Notes under the pieces: model-generated | What the model saw: only the letters and a program-made list of their open reading frames with translations | What the model was told of the DNA's origin: nothing | Databases searched by the model: none | Shown: positions 1-7,272 of the stretch, piece after piece | How positions within the stretch are numbered: the stretch's first letter is position 1 | How the letters are laid out: each line of letters opens with the position of its first letter | Program-made: the position numbers and the translations under genes | Source: Bacteroidota bacterium | Lineage (GTDB): Bacteria; Bacteroidota; Bacteroidia; Chitinophagales; Saprospiraceae | Reading direction: 5' to 3' | Assembly: GCA_011321935.1 (NCBI GenBank) | Contig: DROJ01000331.1 | Coordinates: forward strand, 1-47,435 | DNA: 47,435 bases

Positions 1-536
1 AAATATTGTGGTATATGGCGCCGGTTTATCCGAGCCTTGCCTTATTGGTGGGCATTGCTTTTGAACGGGTTATATCTGGAACAAATAAAATAATGGGCGG
101 CAATGATAAAACAAAATATGCGGTAATTGCCGCTTTTACAATTGCCGTATTTTGGCTGCCATATAAATCCACCATCGGAAGGGTATATATGGAGCAGCAC
201 CCAAAGTGGGATTGGCCGGAATTAAAATACCGCGATTTTATGAAGCAAATAAAAGGCACAAAAGATTATACCATCGTGCATGGTAAATACAATTCGCATG
301 TTGAGTTTTATAAAAAAATAAATAACCTCGACGGGGATAATATCAAAAGCCAACCGATGCTGGATTTTGATTTGAATAAATATGAATTTGGAAAAGGGGT
401 TCTGAATTTTAAAAAAGGAGACAAATTAATGGTGTGCGAAAAAAAGGTGGCGCAAGCATTGGACGCTGTATATTTATATAAAATATTATGGGAGTGGGAT
501 ACTTGTAAATTGGTGGAAGTGACGGGGCAGAAATAA
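1..536 (+). CDS. Membrane glycosyltransferase (GT39/ArnT-like), C-terminal part
   Basis: The reading frame is open at the left edge, so this is the 3' end of a longer gene. The visible part starts in a hydrophobic stretch (WYMAPVYPSLALL) typical of the last transmembrane helices of PMT/ArnT-type lipid-linked sugar transferases. A second helix follows (AVIAAFTIAVFWLPYKS) and then a soluble tail of about 115 residues. Members of this family transfer a sugar from a polyprenyl-phosphate donor to lipid or protein on the outer face of the inner membrane; the catalytic loops lie upstream and are not visible. The gene ends 2 bases before a long palindrome that probably serves as terminator. Family assignment rests on helix pattern and the WY-x-P-x-P-x-L-A-L signature only, so the substrate is unknown. 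Confidence 0.6.
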   Translation, partial: ILWYMAPVYPSLALLVGIAFERVISGTNKIMGGNDKTKYAVIAAFTIAVFWLPYKSTIGRVYMEQHPKWDWPELKYRDFMKQIKGTKDYTIVHGKYNSHVEFYKKINNLDGDNIKSQPMLDFDLNKYEFGKGVLNFKKGDKLMVCEKKVAQALDAVYLYKILWEWDTCKLVEVTGQK

Positions 537-537
537 A

Positions 538-641
538 TATACTGCACCACTTTAGGTTTTGTGCATTGAGGGCGGACTCTCCCCTTTTGGGGCTGGGGGC
601 TGGCGGGGGCAAATGCACAAAACCTAAAGTGGTGCAGTATA
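538..641. terminator. Long palindrome between convergent genes, probable bidirectional terminator
   Basis: Perfect 30-bp arms (about 538-567 and 612-641, beginning TATACTGCACCACTTTAGG) enclose a 44-base GC-rich loop that contains CTCCCCTTTTGGGGCTGGGG. The element fills the gap between the glycosyltransferase stop (536) and the cinA stop (653), which face each other. There is no long T-run, so any terminator action would rely on the stem alone. The loop word resembles a dispersed Bacteroidota repeat. Confidence 0.6.
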
Positions 642-652
642 ACAAGCTCTAA

Positions 653-1906
653 TTATTTGGCATCCACATCCTCCGCAAACAGCCTCACCATATTCAAAGC
701 CCTCGTTGTTGTATATTGTATATTCCTTATTCTATCTTTTCCTAAATTCAATTTATGGGTGATGGTTTTATTTTTATTTCCGACAGCGACCCATATAGTG
801 CCAACAGGTTTTTCAGGAGTACCGCCGGATGGGCCGGCGATGCCGGAAGTGGCAACGGCTATATCTGTATTTAATAGTTTTAATGCACCGGCCACCATTT
901 CTTTTACAGTTTGTTCGCTGACCGCTCCGTGTTTATTCAATGTTTCTTTTTTTACGCCGAGCAATTTCATTTTTATTTCATTGGAATAAGAAAGCACACT
1001 GCCCATATAATAGGCGGACGAACCCGGAACGGAAGTAATCAGATGCGCAACATATCCGCCCGTGCAGCTTTCGGCGGTGGAGAGGGTCAAGCCTTTTTTA
1101 TTCAATAATTTTCCCAATGCTTCTTCGAGGGTAATATCTTCTTTGGCAACAATTAATTTATTGGGAATATAGCTTTGTAGTTCCTCGAATTTTTCATCCA
1201 AAATAGCATTTATAAAATCCTCGTCTTTATACGAAGCAGTGAGCCTGAGCCGCACCCGGCCGATGCCCGGCAGATATGCCAATTTAATAAAAGAAGGTAG
1301 GTTTTCTTCAAAGTCTTTGATCATAATTGAGATGCGGCTTTCGCCTTCCCCGACGGTCAATAAAGTACGGTGGGAAAAAGGATCGGAGGGGAAGCGTTGC
1401 TGCAATTTAGGGATCACCCCGTGTTCCATAATATATTCCATTTCGTGCGGCACACCGGGCATTGATACCAGCACAGTCCCGTTTTCATCAAACCACATGC
1501 CGGGGGCCGTTCCTCTTTTATTCGTCAATATTGTTGCATTTTGCGGCATCAGGCATTGGTCGCGGATACTGTCGGGCATGGGGACGGCGAAGCGTTCGTA
1601 CAGTTTATTTATCCATTCGTTGGTCGGCTGGTGGAAGACAAAACCGACGCCGTAAAACTCCGCCAATGTTTTTTTGGTAATATCATCTTTGGTGGGGCCG
1701 AGGCCACCCGTAACCAATACTACGTCTGCTTTTTGGGTAGCCATTTTGAGGGTTTCCAATATTGTCTCCCGGTCGTCGCCGATGGTAGTCCTGCCCGTTA
1801 CTTGGCCACCGATGGTCTGGAGCATTTGGGCCATTGTCGAGGAGTTGGTATCAATGACTTGGCCTATCAACAGTTCGTCTCCGATGGTGATAATATGTAT
1901 GGTCAT
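653..1906 (-). CDS. cinA: CinA-like protein: molybdopterin-binding domain plus nicotinamide-nucleotide amidase
   Basis: The 417 residues have the two-domain CinA layout. The N-terminal MoCF/COG1058 domain (about 1-170) starts MTIHIITIGDELLIGQ and carries the TGGLGPTKDD motif. The C-terminal PncC-type domain (about 255-410) carries STAESCTGGYVAH and the SGIAGPSGGTPEKPVGT loop. The family hydrolyses nicotinamide mononucleotide to nicotinate mononucleotide in NAD salvage, and the N-terminal domain can act as an ADP-ribose pyrophosphatase; the name comes from competence in other phyla. The ATG overlaps the stop of the upstream biotin ligase gene by 4 bases, so the two are probably co-translated. 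Length is normal for the family. Confidence 0.93.
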   Translation of the reverse strand: MTIHIITIGDELLIGQVIDTNSSTMAQMLQTIGGQVTGRTTIGDDRETILETLKMATQKADVVLVTGGLGPTKDDITKKTLAEFYGVGFVFHQPTNEWINKLYERFAVPMPDSIRDQCLMPQNATILTNKRGTAPGMWFDENGTVLVSMPGVPHEMEYIMEHGVIPKLQQRFPSDPFSHRTLLTVGEGESRISIMIKDFEENLPSFIKLAYLPGIGRVRLRLTASYKDEDFINAILDEKFEELQSYIPNKLIVAKEDITLEEALGKLLNKKGLTLSTAESCTGGYVAHLITSVPGSSAYYMGSVLSYSNEIKMKLLGVKKETLNKHGAVSEQTVKEMVAGALKLLNTDIAVATSGIAGPSGGTPEKPVGTIWVAVGNKNKTITHKLNLGKDRIRNIQYTTTRALNMVRLFAEDVDAK

Positions 1907-2706
1907 AAAAATTTTATTTCTTTTAATCCAAATAATTTTTCTTTTCCCGAAATATAGATTTTTAGCTGGCCTTTTTCTGAAATGCCAGTGATGGTGCCTT
2001 TAAAAACAGCTCCATTCCCATTTTCAAAAAAAGAAGGTATTTGAAAGCGGTAAAGGTGTTTGAGGTAGGCGGCTTGCAAAGGAACTATATTTCCTGATTT
2101 TAATTTTAAATACCTGTTTTCCAAAAAATGGCAGAGTTCGTTTATCAATTGGCCGGTATTAAATTCATTGCCCGATTCGAGCTTGAAAGAAGTCGGGTTG
2201 GGCGCACCGGAGCGGAAAATTTCTTGGTTGACATTGATCCCGATGCCGATGACACTGGAGCGGAGCTGTGCCCCTGAAACAGAATTTTGGATAAGGATGC
2301 CCACTGCTTTTTTTCCGTTGATATAAATATCGTTGGGCCATTTGATTTTTGTCTGGCCGGGAAAGTATTTTTCGAGCAGGTCGAAAACGGCGAGCGAGAC
2401 GGCTTGGCTGAGCAGAAACTGCCGGCCGGCGTTAAGGAATTTTGGGTAGAGGATGACACTCATGCAAATATTTTTCCCTGCCTCGCTTTCCCAGTTACTG
2501 CCAATTTGTCCCCTGCCCGCCACCTGGTTTGGCGTGGAAACGACCGTTCCTTCGGGTGGTTTGCTTTTTGATAACAGGGAAAGGGCATGTTCGTTGGTAG
2601 AGTTGACGCTGGGCAATTGGTGCTGTTCCCTTCCGATAAACAAAGTGTCGAGCCTGCGCAATAGAAAATAAGTTTGTATTTTTATCTTTGAAAAATTTCG
2701 GCACAC
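1903..2706 (-). CDS. birA: Biotin--[acetyl-CoA carboxylase] ligase
   Basis: This is a monofunctional BPL/LplA-fold biotin ligase, which activates biotin with ATP and transfers it to the carrier lysine of acetyl-CoA carboxylase. Visible signatures are the substrate loop NQVAGRGQIGSNWESEAGKN (the usual GRGRxGR is GRGQIGS here), the core KWPNDIYINGKKAVGILIQ and GIGINVNQ. There is no N-terminal DNA-binding helix-turn-helix, so it is unlikely to be a repressor. The start is uncertain: 2706 is a GTG, and in-frame TTG codons at 2661 or 2643 would give products nearer the family length. It overlaps cinA by 4 bases and is divergent from rsfS, an arrangement frequent in Bacteroidota. Confidence 0.9.
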   Translation of the reverse strand: MCRNFSKIKIQTYFLLRRLDTLFIGREQHQLPSVNSTNEHALSLLSKSKPPEGTVVSTPNQVAGRGQIGSNWESEAGKNICMSVILYPKFLNAGRQFLLSQAVSLAVFDLLEKYFPGQTKIKWPNDIYINGKKAVGILIQNSVSGAQLRSSVIGIGINVNQEIFRSGAPNPTSFKLESGNEFNTGQLINELCHFLENRYLKLKSGNIVPLQAAYLKHLYRFQIPSFFENGNGAVFKGTITGISEKGQLKIYISGKEKLFGLKEIKFL

Positions 2707-2832
2707 CCAAGGCAGGTATCGAAATTTATTTTTAACAAAAACAATTTTATTAATATTTGATTATAAAGGCGTCGTGTTTTTCTTTTAAATACACCAGCCT
2801 TCGTTTTCAAAAGTAAAAACTAAATCTATATT

Positions 2833-3219
2833 TTGAGCGTACAAGCAGCTATAAAAAGCAAGCCCTCCTATACCGAAATGCTCAATGACCTGATCATTGA
2901 CAGCATCCAGGACATCAAAGGCAAAAATATCGTGAAGCTGGATTTGAGGGAACTCAACGATGCACCGACCTACTTTTTTATTATTTGCGAAGGCGACTCC
3001 AACACACAGGTGAAAGCGATTTCCGAAAATATACACAAGCGGCTGAAAGAGGAACACGGCCAACTGCCGAGCCACTCGGAAGGCAAGCAAAATGCCCGTT
3101 GGGTGTGCATGGATTATTTCCACACCGTCGTGCATGTCTTTTATAAAGAAACCCGGAAATTTTACGAACTGGAAGACCTCTGGAGCGATGCTGAATTTAC
3201 AGAATATGTTAATTTATAA
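2833..3219 (+). CDS. rsfS: Ribosomal silencing factor RsfS (Iojap family)
   Basis: The 128-residue protein matches RsfS along its length: KGKNIVKLDLREL, the core YFFIICEGDSNTQVKAI, and the C-terminal MDYFHTVVHVFYKETRKFYE followed by LEDLWSDA. RsfS binds ribosomal protein L14 and blocks 30S/50S joining when nutrients are scarce. The start is an inferred TTG (2833). An ATG at 2878 would remove about 15 N-terminal residues that the family usually has, so TTG is preferred. A weak -7-like sequence (TATATTTTG) sits directly on the start, so the leader would be very short or absent. The next gene, ftsH, is a common Bacteroidota neighbour. Confidence 0.9.
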   Translation: MSVQAAIKSKPSYTEMLNDLIIDSIQDIKGKNIVKLDLRELNDAPTYFFIICEGDSNTQVKAISENIHKRLKEEHGQLPSHSEGKQNARWVCMDYFHTVVHVFYKETRKFYELEDLWSDAEFTEYVNL

Positions 3220-3529
3220 ATAGCCGAAAGGTTCAGTATAGCAGGCCGATATATTATTTGACCGTTGCTTAACCTGCCCTATTGATTGAGCATAAATTCA
3301 AAACGGGGCAACGAGGCCAAAGCGTTCGGTCGTATTTGGTTACTATTCCCGGCAAGTATCATTTTTTCAACATTGTCAAAACGAACCCATGTTTTCTTTG
3401 TTAAATAGACTTTATTCTAAAAATTTTTGTGTGAAGCTTTTTCAAAAGCAATGAATTTGGACGGTTTGTGTGCTGGCGCACACAAATCCGAATAAGGTCT
3501 AATGAAAAATGATGTCAATGCAACAGTAG
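3220..3529 (+). other. 310-bp gap upstream of ftsH, with one compact hairpin
   Basis: No ORF here looks coding. The only clear structure is a hairpin at 3462-3490 with arms CGGTTTGTGTGC and GCACACAAATCCG around a 4-base loop, ending about 40 bases before the ftsH ATG. It has no T-run, so it is not a standard terminator and would lie in the ftsH leader if transcription starts upstream. No convincing TTTG / TAnnTTTG promoter pair was found. Confidence 0.45.
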
Positions 3530-5548
3530 ATGGAAAAAAATAACGAAGACAAGAACAAGGACAAAAAAGAAAACAAGGACGACGGCAACTCGCAGTTCAA
3601 TGCCTATTGGATATATGGTGTGGTCGCTTTGTTTTTGATCGGCCTGCAATTCCTGCCGTCGGTGGCCGATGTAGCGAAAGAGGACATAACGTTTGCCAAG
3701 TTCAAGGGCATGGTGGAGAAGGGCGATGTGGAAAAACTGGAAATCGTCAACGATAAATACGCATACGTTTACCTTACCAATGAAGCCCTTTCCAAAGAAG
3801 AATACAGCGACGCATCAAAAGGCAGCTTTGCCCAAAACCGCCCGCATTATGTGTTCAATATTGGCCCCCCTGACTACTTCGCCGAACGGTTGGAAAAAAT
3901 TACTGCCAACCTTGACGGGGAAAAAAGTTTCCCAATTATTTATGATGACAAGACCAATTGGGCAGGGCAGATATTGAGCTGGCTGTTCCCGATCGCAATA
4001 GTCGTTGCCATTTGGCTTTTCATCATGAAACGGATGGGCGGCGGTGCAGGAGGCCCCGGTGCGCACCTGTTCAACATCGGCAAATCCAAGGCGACTTTGT
4101 TCGATCAAAAATCAAAAGTCAACGTCACCTTCAAAGATGTGGCGGGGCTGGAAGAGGCGAAAGAGGAAGTGATGGAGGTGGTTGATTTTTTGAAAAACCC
4201 TAAAAAATATACCGCCCTCGGTGGCAAAATACCCAAAGGCGTGCTGCTCATCGGCCCTCCCGGTACCGGCAAAACCTTGCTGGCAAAAGCAGTGGCCGGA
4301 GAGGCGGGCGTCCCTTTCTTTTCTATTTCAGGTTCCGATTTTGTTGAAATGTTCGTTGGCGTGGGGGCTTCCCGCGTGCGCGACCTTTTCCGGCAGGCAA
4401 GGGAAAAAGCGCCCTGCATTATTTTTATTGATGAAATAGATGCCATCGGACGTGCCCGCGGCAGGGGGGGGATGCAGGGCGGCAATGATGAAAGGGAAAC
4501 CACCCTCAACCAATTATTGGTAGAAATGGACGGCTTCCCGACCGACAAAGGCGTCATCCTGATGGCCGCCTCTAACCGGCCCGATGTACTCGACAGTGCC
4601 CTCTTGCGCCCCGGCCGCTTCGACCGACAGATTGGTATAGATCGGCCTGACCTCGCTGGCAGGGAGGCCATTTTCAAAGTACATTTAAAAAATATCAAAA
4701 TCTCTCCCGAAGTCAACCCCGCTACTTTAGCTGAAATGACGCCGGGTTTTGCGGGCGCCGAAATTGCCAATGTGTGCAACGAAGCGGCCCTCGTGGCTGC
4801 TCGCCGCAGCAAAACCGAAGTCGATCTGGATGATTTCAACCATGCCCTCGACCGCGTGATCGGCGGGCTGGAAAAGAAAAACAAACTCATCTCGCCGCAA
4901 GAAAAACAGATCATCGCCTACCACGAAGCAGGCCATGCCATCTGCGGCTGGTTTTTGGAACATGCCTCCCCCCTGGTCAAAGTGACCATCGTGCCGCGGG
5001 GCATCGGCACTTTGGGCTATGCGCAGTACCTGCCAAAAGAGGAATACATCACCCGCACCGAGCAGTTGCTCGACCGCATGTGCATGACCTTCGGCGGGCG
5101 GGCAGCCGAGCAGATTATTTTTGAAAAAGTGTCCACAGGTGCGCAGAGCGACCTCGACCAAGTGACCAAAATGGCTTACAGCATGGTCGCCGTTTTTGGG
5201 ATGAACGAGAAGGTCGGGCAGGTTTCTTTTTATGGAATGCAGAACGACAGCTTCCACAAACCCTACTCGGACGCAACGGCCAGTATGATAGATGACGAAG
5301 TTCGCAACCTCGTCAATTCCCAGTTTGAAAGGGCAAAAGAACTGCTGCGCGAAAAACGGGACGAACTAGAAATACTCGCCCAGCAATTGCTCGAAAAAGA
5401 AGTTTTGTTAAAATCGGATGTCGTGAAACTGATCGGCCCCCGCCCGCATGAACCGGTAGAAAAAGAGAAAGCCTCCATCCCGGCAAAACCGGAAAATGGG
5501 CTGAGTGAGAACCCCGACGAGGTGCTTGAAGAAGAAGTGGGCGAGTAG
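3530..5548 (+). CDS. ftsH: ATP-dependent zinc metalloprotease FtsH
   Basis: FtsH is a hexameric inner-membrane AAA+ protease that extracts and degrades membrane and short-lived cytosolic proteins. The 672 residues show a charged N-terminus ([20 protein letters not shown]), a first helix at about 27-43, a periplasmic domain to about 145, and a second helix ([20 protein letters not shown]). Then come Walker A GPPGTGKT (about 242-249), Walker B IIFIDEID (about 297), the SRH arginines (RPGRFDRQ), and the zinc site HEAGH (about 465-469). The C-terminus is acidic. A Rho-independent terminator follows. The cdsA gene that often follows in relatives is absent here. Confidence 0.98.
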   Translation: MEKNNEDKNKDKKENKDDGNSQFNAYWIYGVVALFLIGLQFLPSVADVAKEDITFAKFKGMVEKGDVEKLEIVNDKYAYVYLTNEALSKEEYSDASKGSFAQNRPHYVFNIGPPDYFAERLEKITANLDGEKSFPIIYDDKTNWAGQILSWLFPIAIVVAIWLFIMKRMGGGAGGPGAHLFNIGKSKATLFDQKSKVNVTFKDVAGLEEAKEEVMEVVDFLKNPKKYTALGGKIPKGVLLIGPPGTGKTLLAKAVAGEAGVPFFSISGSDFVEMFVGVGASRVRDLFRQAREKAPCIIFIDEIDAIGRARGRGGMQGGNDERETTLNQLLVEMDGFPTDKGVILMAASNRPDVLDSALLRPGRFDRQIGIDRPDLAGREAIFKVHLKNIKISPEVNPATLAEMTPGFAGAEIANVCNEAALVAARRSKTEVDLDDFNHALDRVIGGLEKKNKLISPQEKQIIAYHEAGHAICGWFLEHASPLVKVTIVPRGIGTLGYAQYLPKEEYITRTEQLLDRMCMTFGGRAAEQIIFEKVSTGAQSDLDQVTKMAYSMVAVFGMNEKVGQVSFYGMQNDSFHKPYSDATASMIDDEVRNLVNSQFERAKELLREKRDELEILAQQLLEKEVLLKSDVVKLIGPRPHEPVEKEKASIPAKPENGLSENPDEVLEEEVGE

Positions 5549-5568
5549 CAAACAGGCCAAAAACTGGA

Positions 5569-5609
5569 ACAAAAGGGATGCGTTAACTACGTGTCCCTTT
5601 TGTTTTTTA
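5569..5609 (+). terminator. Rho-independent terminator of ftsH
   Basis: An AAAAGGGA / TCCCTTTT stem with a 15-base loop is followed by GTTTTTT. It starts 20 bases after the ftsH stop. Confidence 0.75.
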
Positions 5610-5665
5610 AAAAATTAATAGAAATCCTTCTACCTTGTGGCCAAGAATAAACACTCGTTGAATTA

Positions 5666-5834
5666 AAATGAAAATAAAAATAAAAATAGCTTGTCCCGAA
5701 TTTACTTCGGGAAAAAAAGGCCACGGACATACCCTTGGGCATTAAACACAATACTTAAAAGTATATCTGTGGCCTGTTTTTCATTTTTCCCGAAGTGAAT
5801 TCGGGACAGGCTATTTTTATTTTTATTTTCATTA
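5666..5834. repeat. 170-bp nested palindrome
   Basis: Two 50-bp arms (about 5667-5716 and 5784-5833), differing at two transition positions, share the core AATGAAAATAAAAATAAAAA and TGTCCCGAATTTACTTCGGG. Inside them a second stem, GGCCACGGACATA against TATCTGTGGCC, closes a 35-base loop. The arms also contain a small hairpin of their own (CCCGAA...TTCGGG). It lies between ftsH and the small membrane protein gene and ends 16 bases before the latter's ATG. Confidence 0.8.
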
Positions 5835-5849
5835 AAAAAATCCTCACTC

Positions 5850-6290
5850 ATGTTGAAAATGCTAGTACATATGCACTCCGGCTTCCGCTGGATAGTTTTG
5901 ATCCTTTTGGTCGCAGCCACTTTCAAGGCACTCATGAAATGGCGTTCCAATGCGCCATTTACCGAAGGTGACCGGAAGTTGAACTTGTTCACCATGGTCT
6001 CGGCGCACATCCAATTGCTGCTCGGCCTGATACTTTATTTCACCAGCCAAAAAGTGGTTTTTGCGGCAGATACAATGAAGGACGCCACCAAAAGGTTTTT
6101 TGCGGTGGAGCATAGCGTGATGATGCTTTTGGCTATCATCTTGATTACCATTGGCCATGCCAAATCAAAAAAGGCCGTTGAGGAGAGCAAGAAATACAAA
6201 GCCGCTTTCACTTACTTTTTGATTGCATTGCTGATAATATTGGCAGGCATCCCGTGGCCGTTCAGGAACTTGGGGGGCGCTTGGTTTTGA
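5850..6290 (+). CDS. Small four-helix membrane protein, cytochrome b-like, function unknown
   Basis: The 146 residues contain four hydrophobic helices: about 11-30 (GFRWIVLILLVAATFKALMK), 46-66, 87-104 and 116-136. Histidines H7, H9, H53, H88 and H103 lie at helix ends or inside helices. That arrangement could ligate haem b, and related Bacteroidota proteins are sometimes labelled cytochrome b, but there is no direct proof here. There is no signal peptide cleavage site. It stands alone between a giant palindrome and another long inverted repeat. Expression as a real protein is supported by codon pattern and the helix periodicity; the biochemical role is unassigned. Confidence 0.7.
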   Translation: MLKMLVHMHSGFRWIVLILLVAATFKALMKWRSNAPFTEGDRKLNLFTMVSAHIQLLLGLILYFTSQKVVFAADTMKDATKRFFAVEHSVMMLLAIILITIGHAKSKKAVEESKKYKAAFTYFLIALLIILAGIPWPFRNLGGAWF

Positions 6291-6296
6291 AAACGC

Positions 6297-6321
6297 CGTC
6301 CACCGTCCACCGTCCACCGTC
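6297..6321. repeat. Short tandem repeat CCGTCCA
   Basis: Three and a half copies of the 7-bp word CCGTCCA follow the stop of the small membrane protein gene. The same word recurs in the ricT-holB gap (around 20400-20425). Confidence 0.7.
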
Positions 6322-6427
6322 AAAAACTTTTCATTAAGGACTTCGTTAAAGAAATACTATAATTGGAATGCGCCATTGCCTTGATCGGATTTGGCGCATT
6401 ATTTTTGCGCATCTCGTTGAATTTCAT

Positions 6428-6610
6428 AGGGCGTAGGAAATAAATAACCTCTCCGTTATAGCGAAGTTATTTTTTCTTGTAAGAGTGCTTGAAAAATTAA
6501 GCGTAGTGGGGCTACTGTTCACTTTTTCAAGTACTTTTAGAAGGAAACCTGCCTGCCGGCAGGCAGGAAGAACGAGTTAGAATGGGGAGGTTATTTGTTT
6601 CCTACGCCCT
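6428..6610. repeat. Long inverted repeat upstream of the DsbD-alpha-like gene
   Basis: Arms of 27 bp (6428-6454 starting AGGGCGTAGGAAATAAATAA, and 6584-6610) match except for two transitions. The roughly 130-base interior holds an imperfect stem (AGTGCTTGAAAAA / CTTTTTCAAGTACT) and the 20-bp GC palindrome at 6548-6567. The right arm ends 13 bases before the next ATG, so the element would form most of that gene's leader. Confidence 0.75.
6548..6567. repeat. 20-bp GC palindrome, copy 1
   Basis: The sequence CCTGCCTGCCGGCAGGCAGG is a perfect palindrome and recurs exactly at 10741-10760. A shorter relative, CCTGCCGGTCGGCAGG, lies at 26801-26816. This is probably a dispersed REP-like element. Confidence 0.75.
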
Positions 6611-6622
6611 CAAAATATACAC

Positions 6623-7069
6623 ATGAAAAAAGTATTGCTATTTGCCTTTGCGCTCATTGCTGCGAGCGCCGTTTTTGCACAGGTCAATCCCGTAAAATGG
6701 TCTTACGAAGCCAAGCAGGTTTCCGGCAGCGAGTACGATCTCGTCTTCACTGCCCACATCTCCGACGGCTGGTATGTCTATTCCCAATTCTTGGAGTCCG
6801 ACGAAGGGCCGATTGCGACTTCCTTTTCGTGGGGAGATAAAAATGGAGTGGAACTGATCGGAAAGACAGCCGAACTCGGCGACAAGCACGAGGGCTTTGA
6901 CAAAATGTTCGACATGAATATTTTAAAATACAGCGGCCAGCCAACCTTTACCCAACGGGTAAAAGTAAAACCCGGCGCAAGTATCAGCGGCTACCTCGAA
7001 TACATGACCTGCGACGAACATCAATGCCTGCCGCCGACCGAAGTTGACTTCCAGTTTGATTTTAAGTAA
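6623..7069 (+). CDS. Secreted DsbD alpha-domain-like thiol protein
   Basis: A signal peptide (MKKVLLFAFALIAASAVFAQ) is followed by one complete DsbD N-terminal (alpha) immunoglobulin-like domain: PVKWSYEAKQVSGSEYDLVF, GWYVYSQFLESDEGP, and the redox motif MTCDEHQCLPPTEVDF with cysteines spaced C-x4-C. The domain normally takes electrons from the membrane core of DsbD and passes them to periplasmic partners. Here it exists as a stand-alone 148-residue protein just upstream of a full DsbD, and it closely resembles both copies of the domain inside that protein. It probably acts as an extra soluble electron carrier; this is inference from sequence and context. Confidence 0.85.
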   Translation: MKKVLLFAFALIAASAVFAQVNPVKWSYEAKQVSGSEYDLVFTAHISDGWYVYSQFLESDEGPIATSFSWGDKNGVELIGKTAELGDKHEGFDKMFDMNILKYSGQPTFTQRVKVKPGASISGYLEYMTCDEHQCLPPTEVDFQFDFK

Positions 7070-7197
7070 AAGGAGGGGAAGTCAAGGCGTGGCTTCAAGT
7101 CTCGCCCTGACTTACAACTTCCCGAATTGCCCCGCCTGCCTTTTCCCTTTCTCCCCAAGCCATTATTTTTGCAAACGTTTTTTTGAGAGCAGCCGGT

Positions 7198-7252
7198 ACC
7201 GGGGAGGCCATTTTTCCGTAGGAACTCCTTTGGAGGAAATGACCTCCCCGGT
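7198..7252. repeat. Hairpin upstream of dsbD
   Basis: Arms of 16 bp (ACCGGGGAGGCCATTT, one mismatch) enclose a loop holding CCGTAGGAACTCCTTTGGAGG. The loop belongs to a dispersed word family (GGAnYYCCTTTGGRR) also seen at 10027 and twice at 26575-26628. It has no T-run and ends 20 bases before the dsbD ATG. Confidence 0.65.
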
Positions 7253-7272
7253 TCAGCCCACAATTATATAGC

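Noticed and set aside
4105-4914. 269-codon open frame on the minus strand inside ftsH
   Set aside because: It is the antisense shadow of a highly conserved AAA+ core; its Ser/Pro/Arg composition is an effect of the GC-rich third positions of ftsH.
5702-6010. 102-codon minus-strand frame upstream of the small membrane protein
   Set aside because: It runs through the right arm of the palindrome and overlaps the real gene on the other strand.
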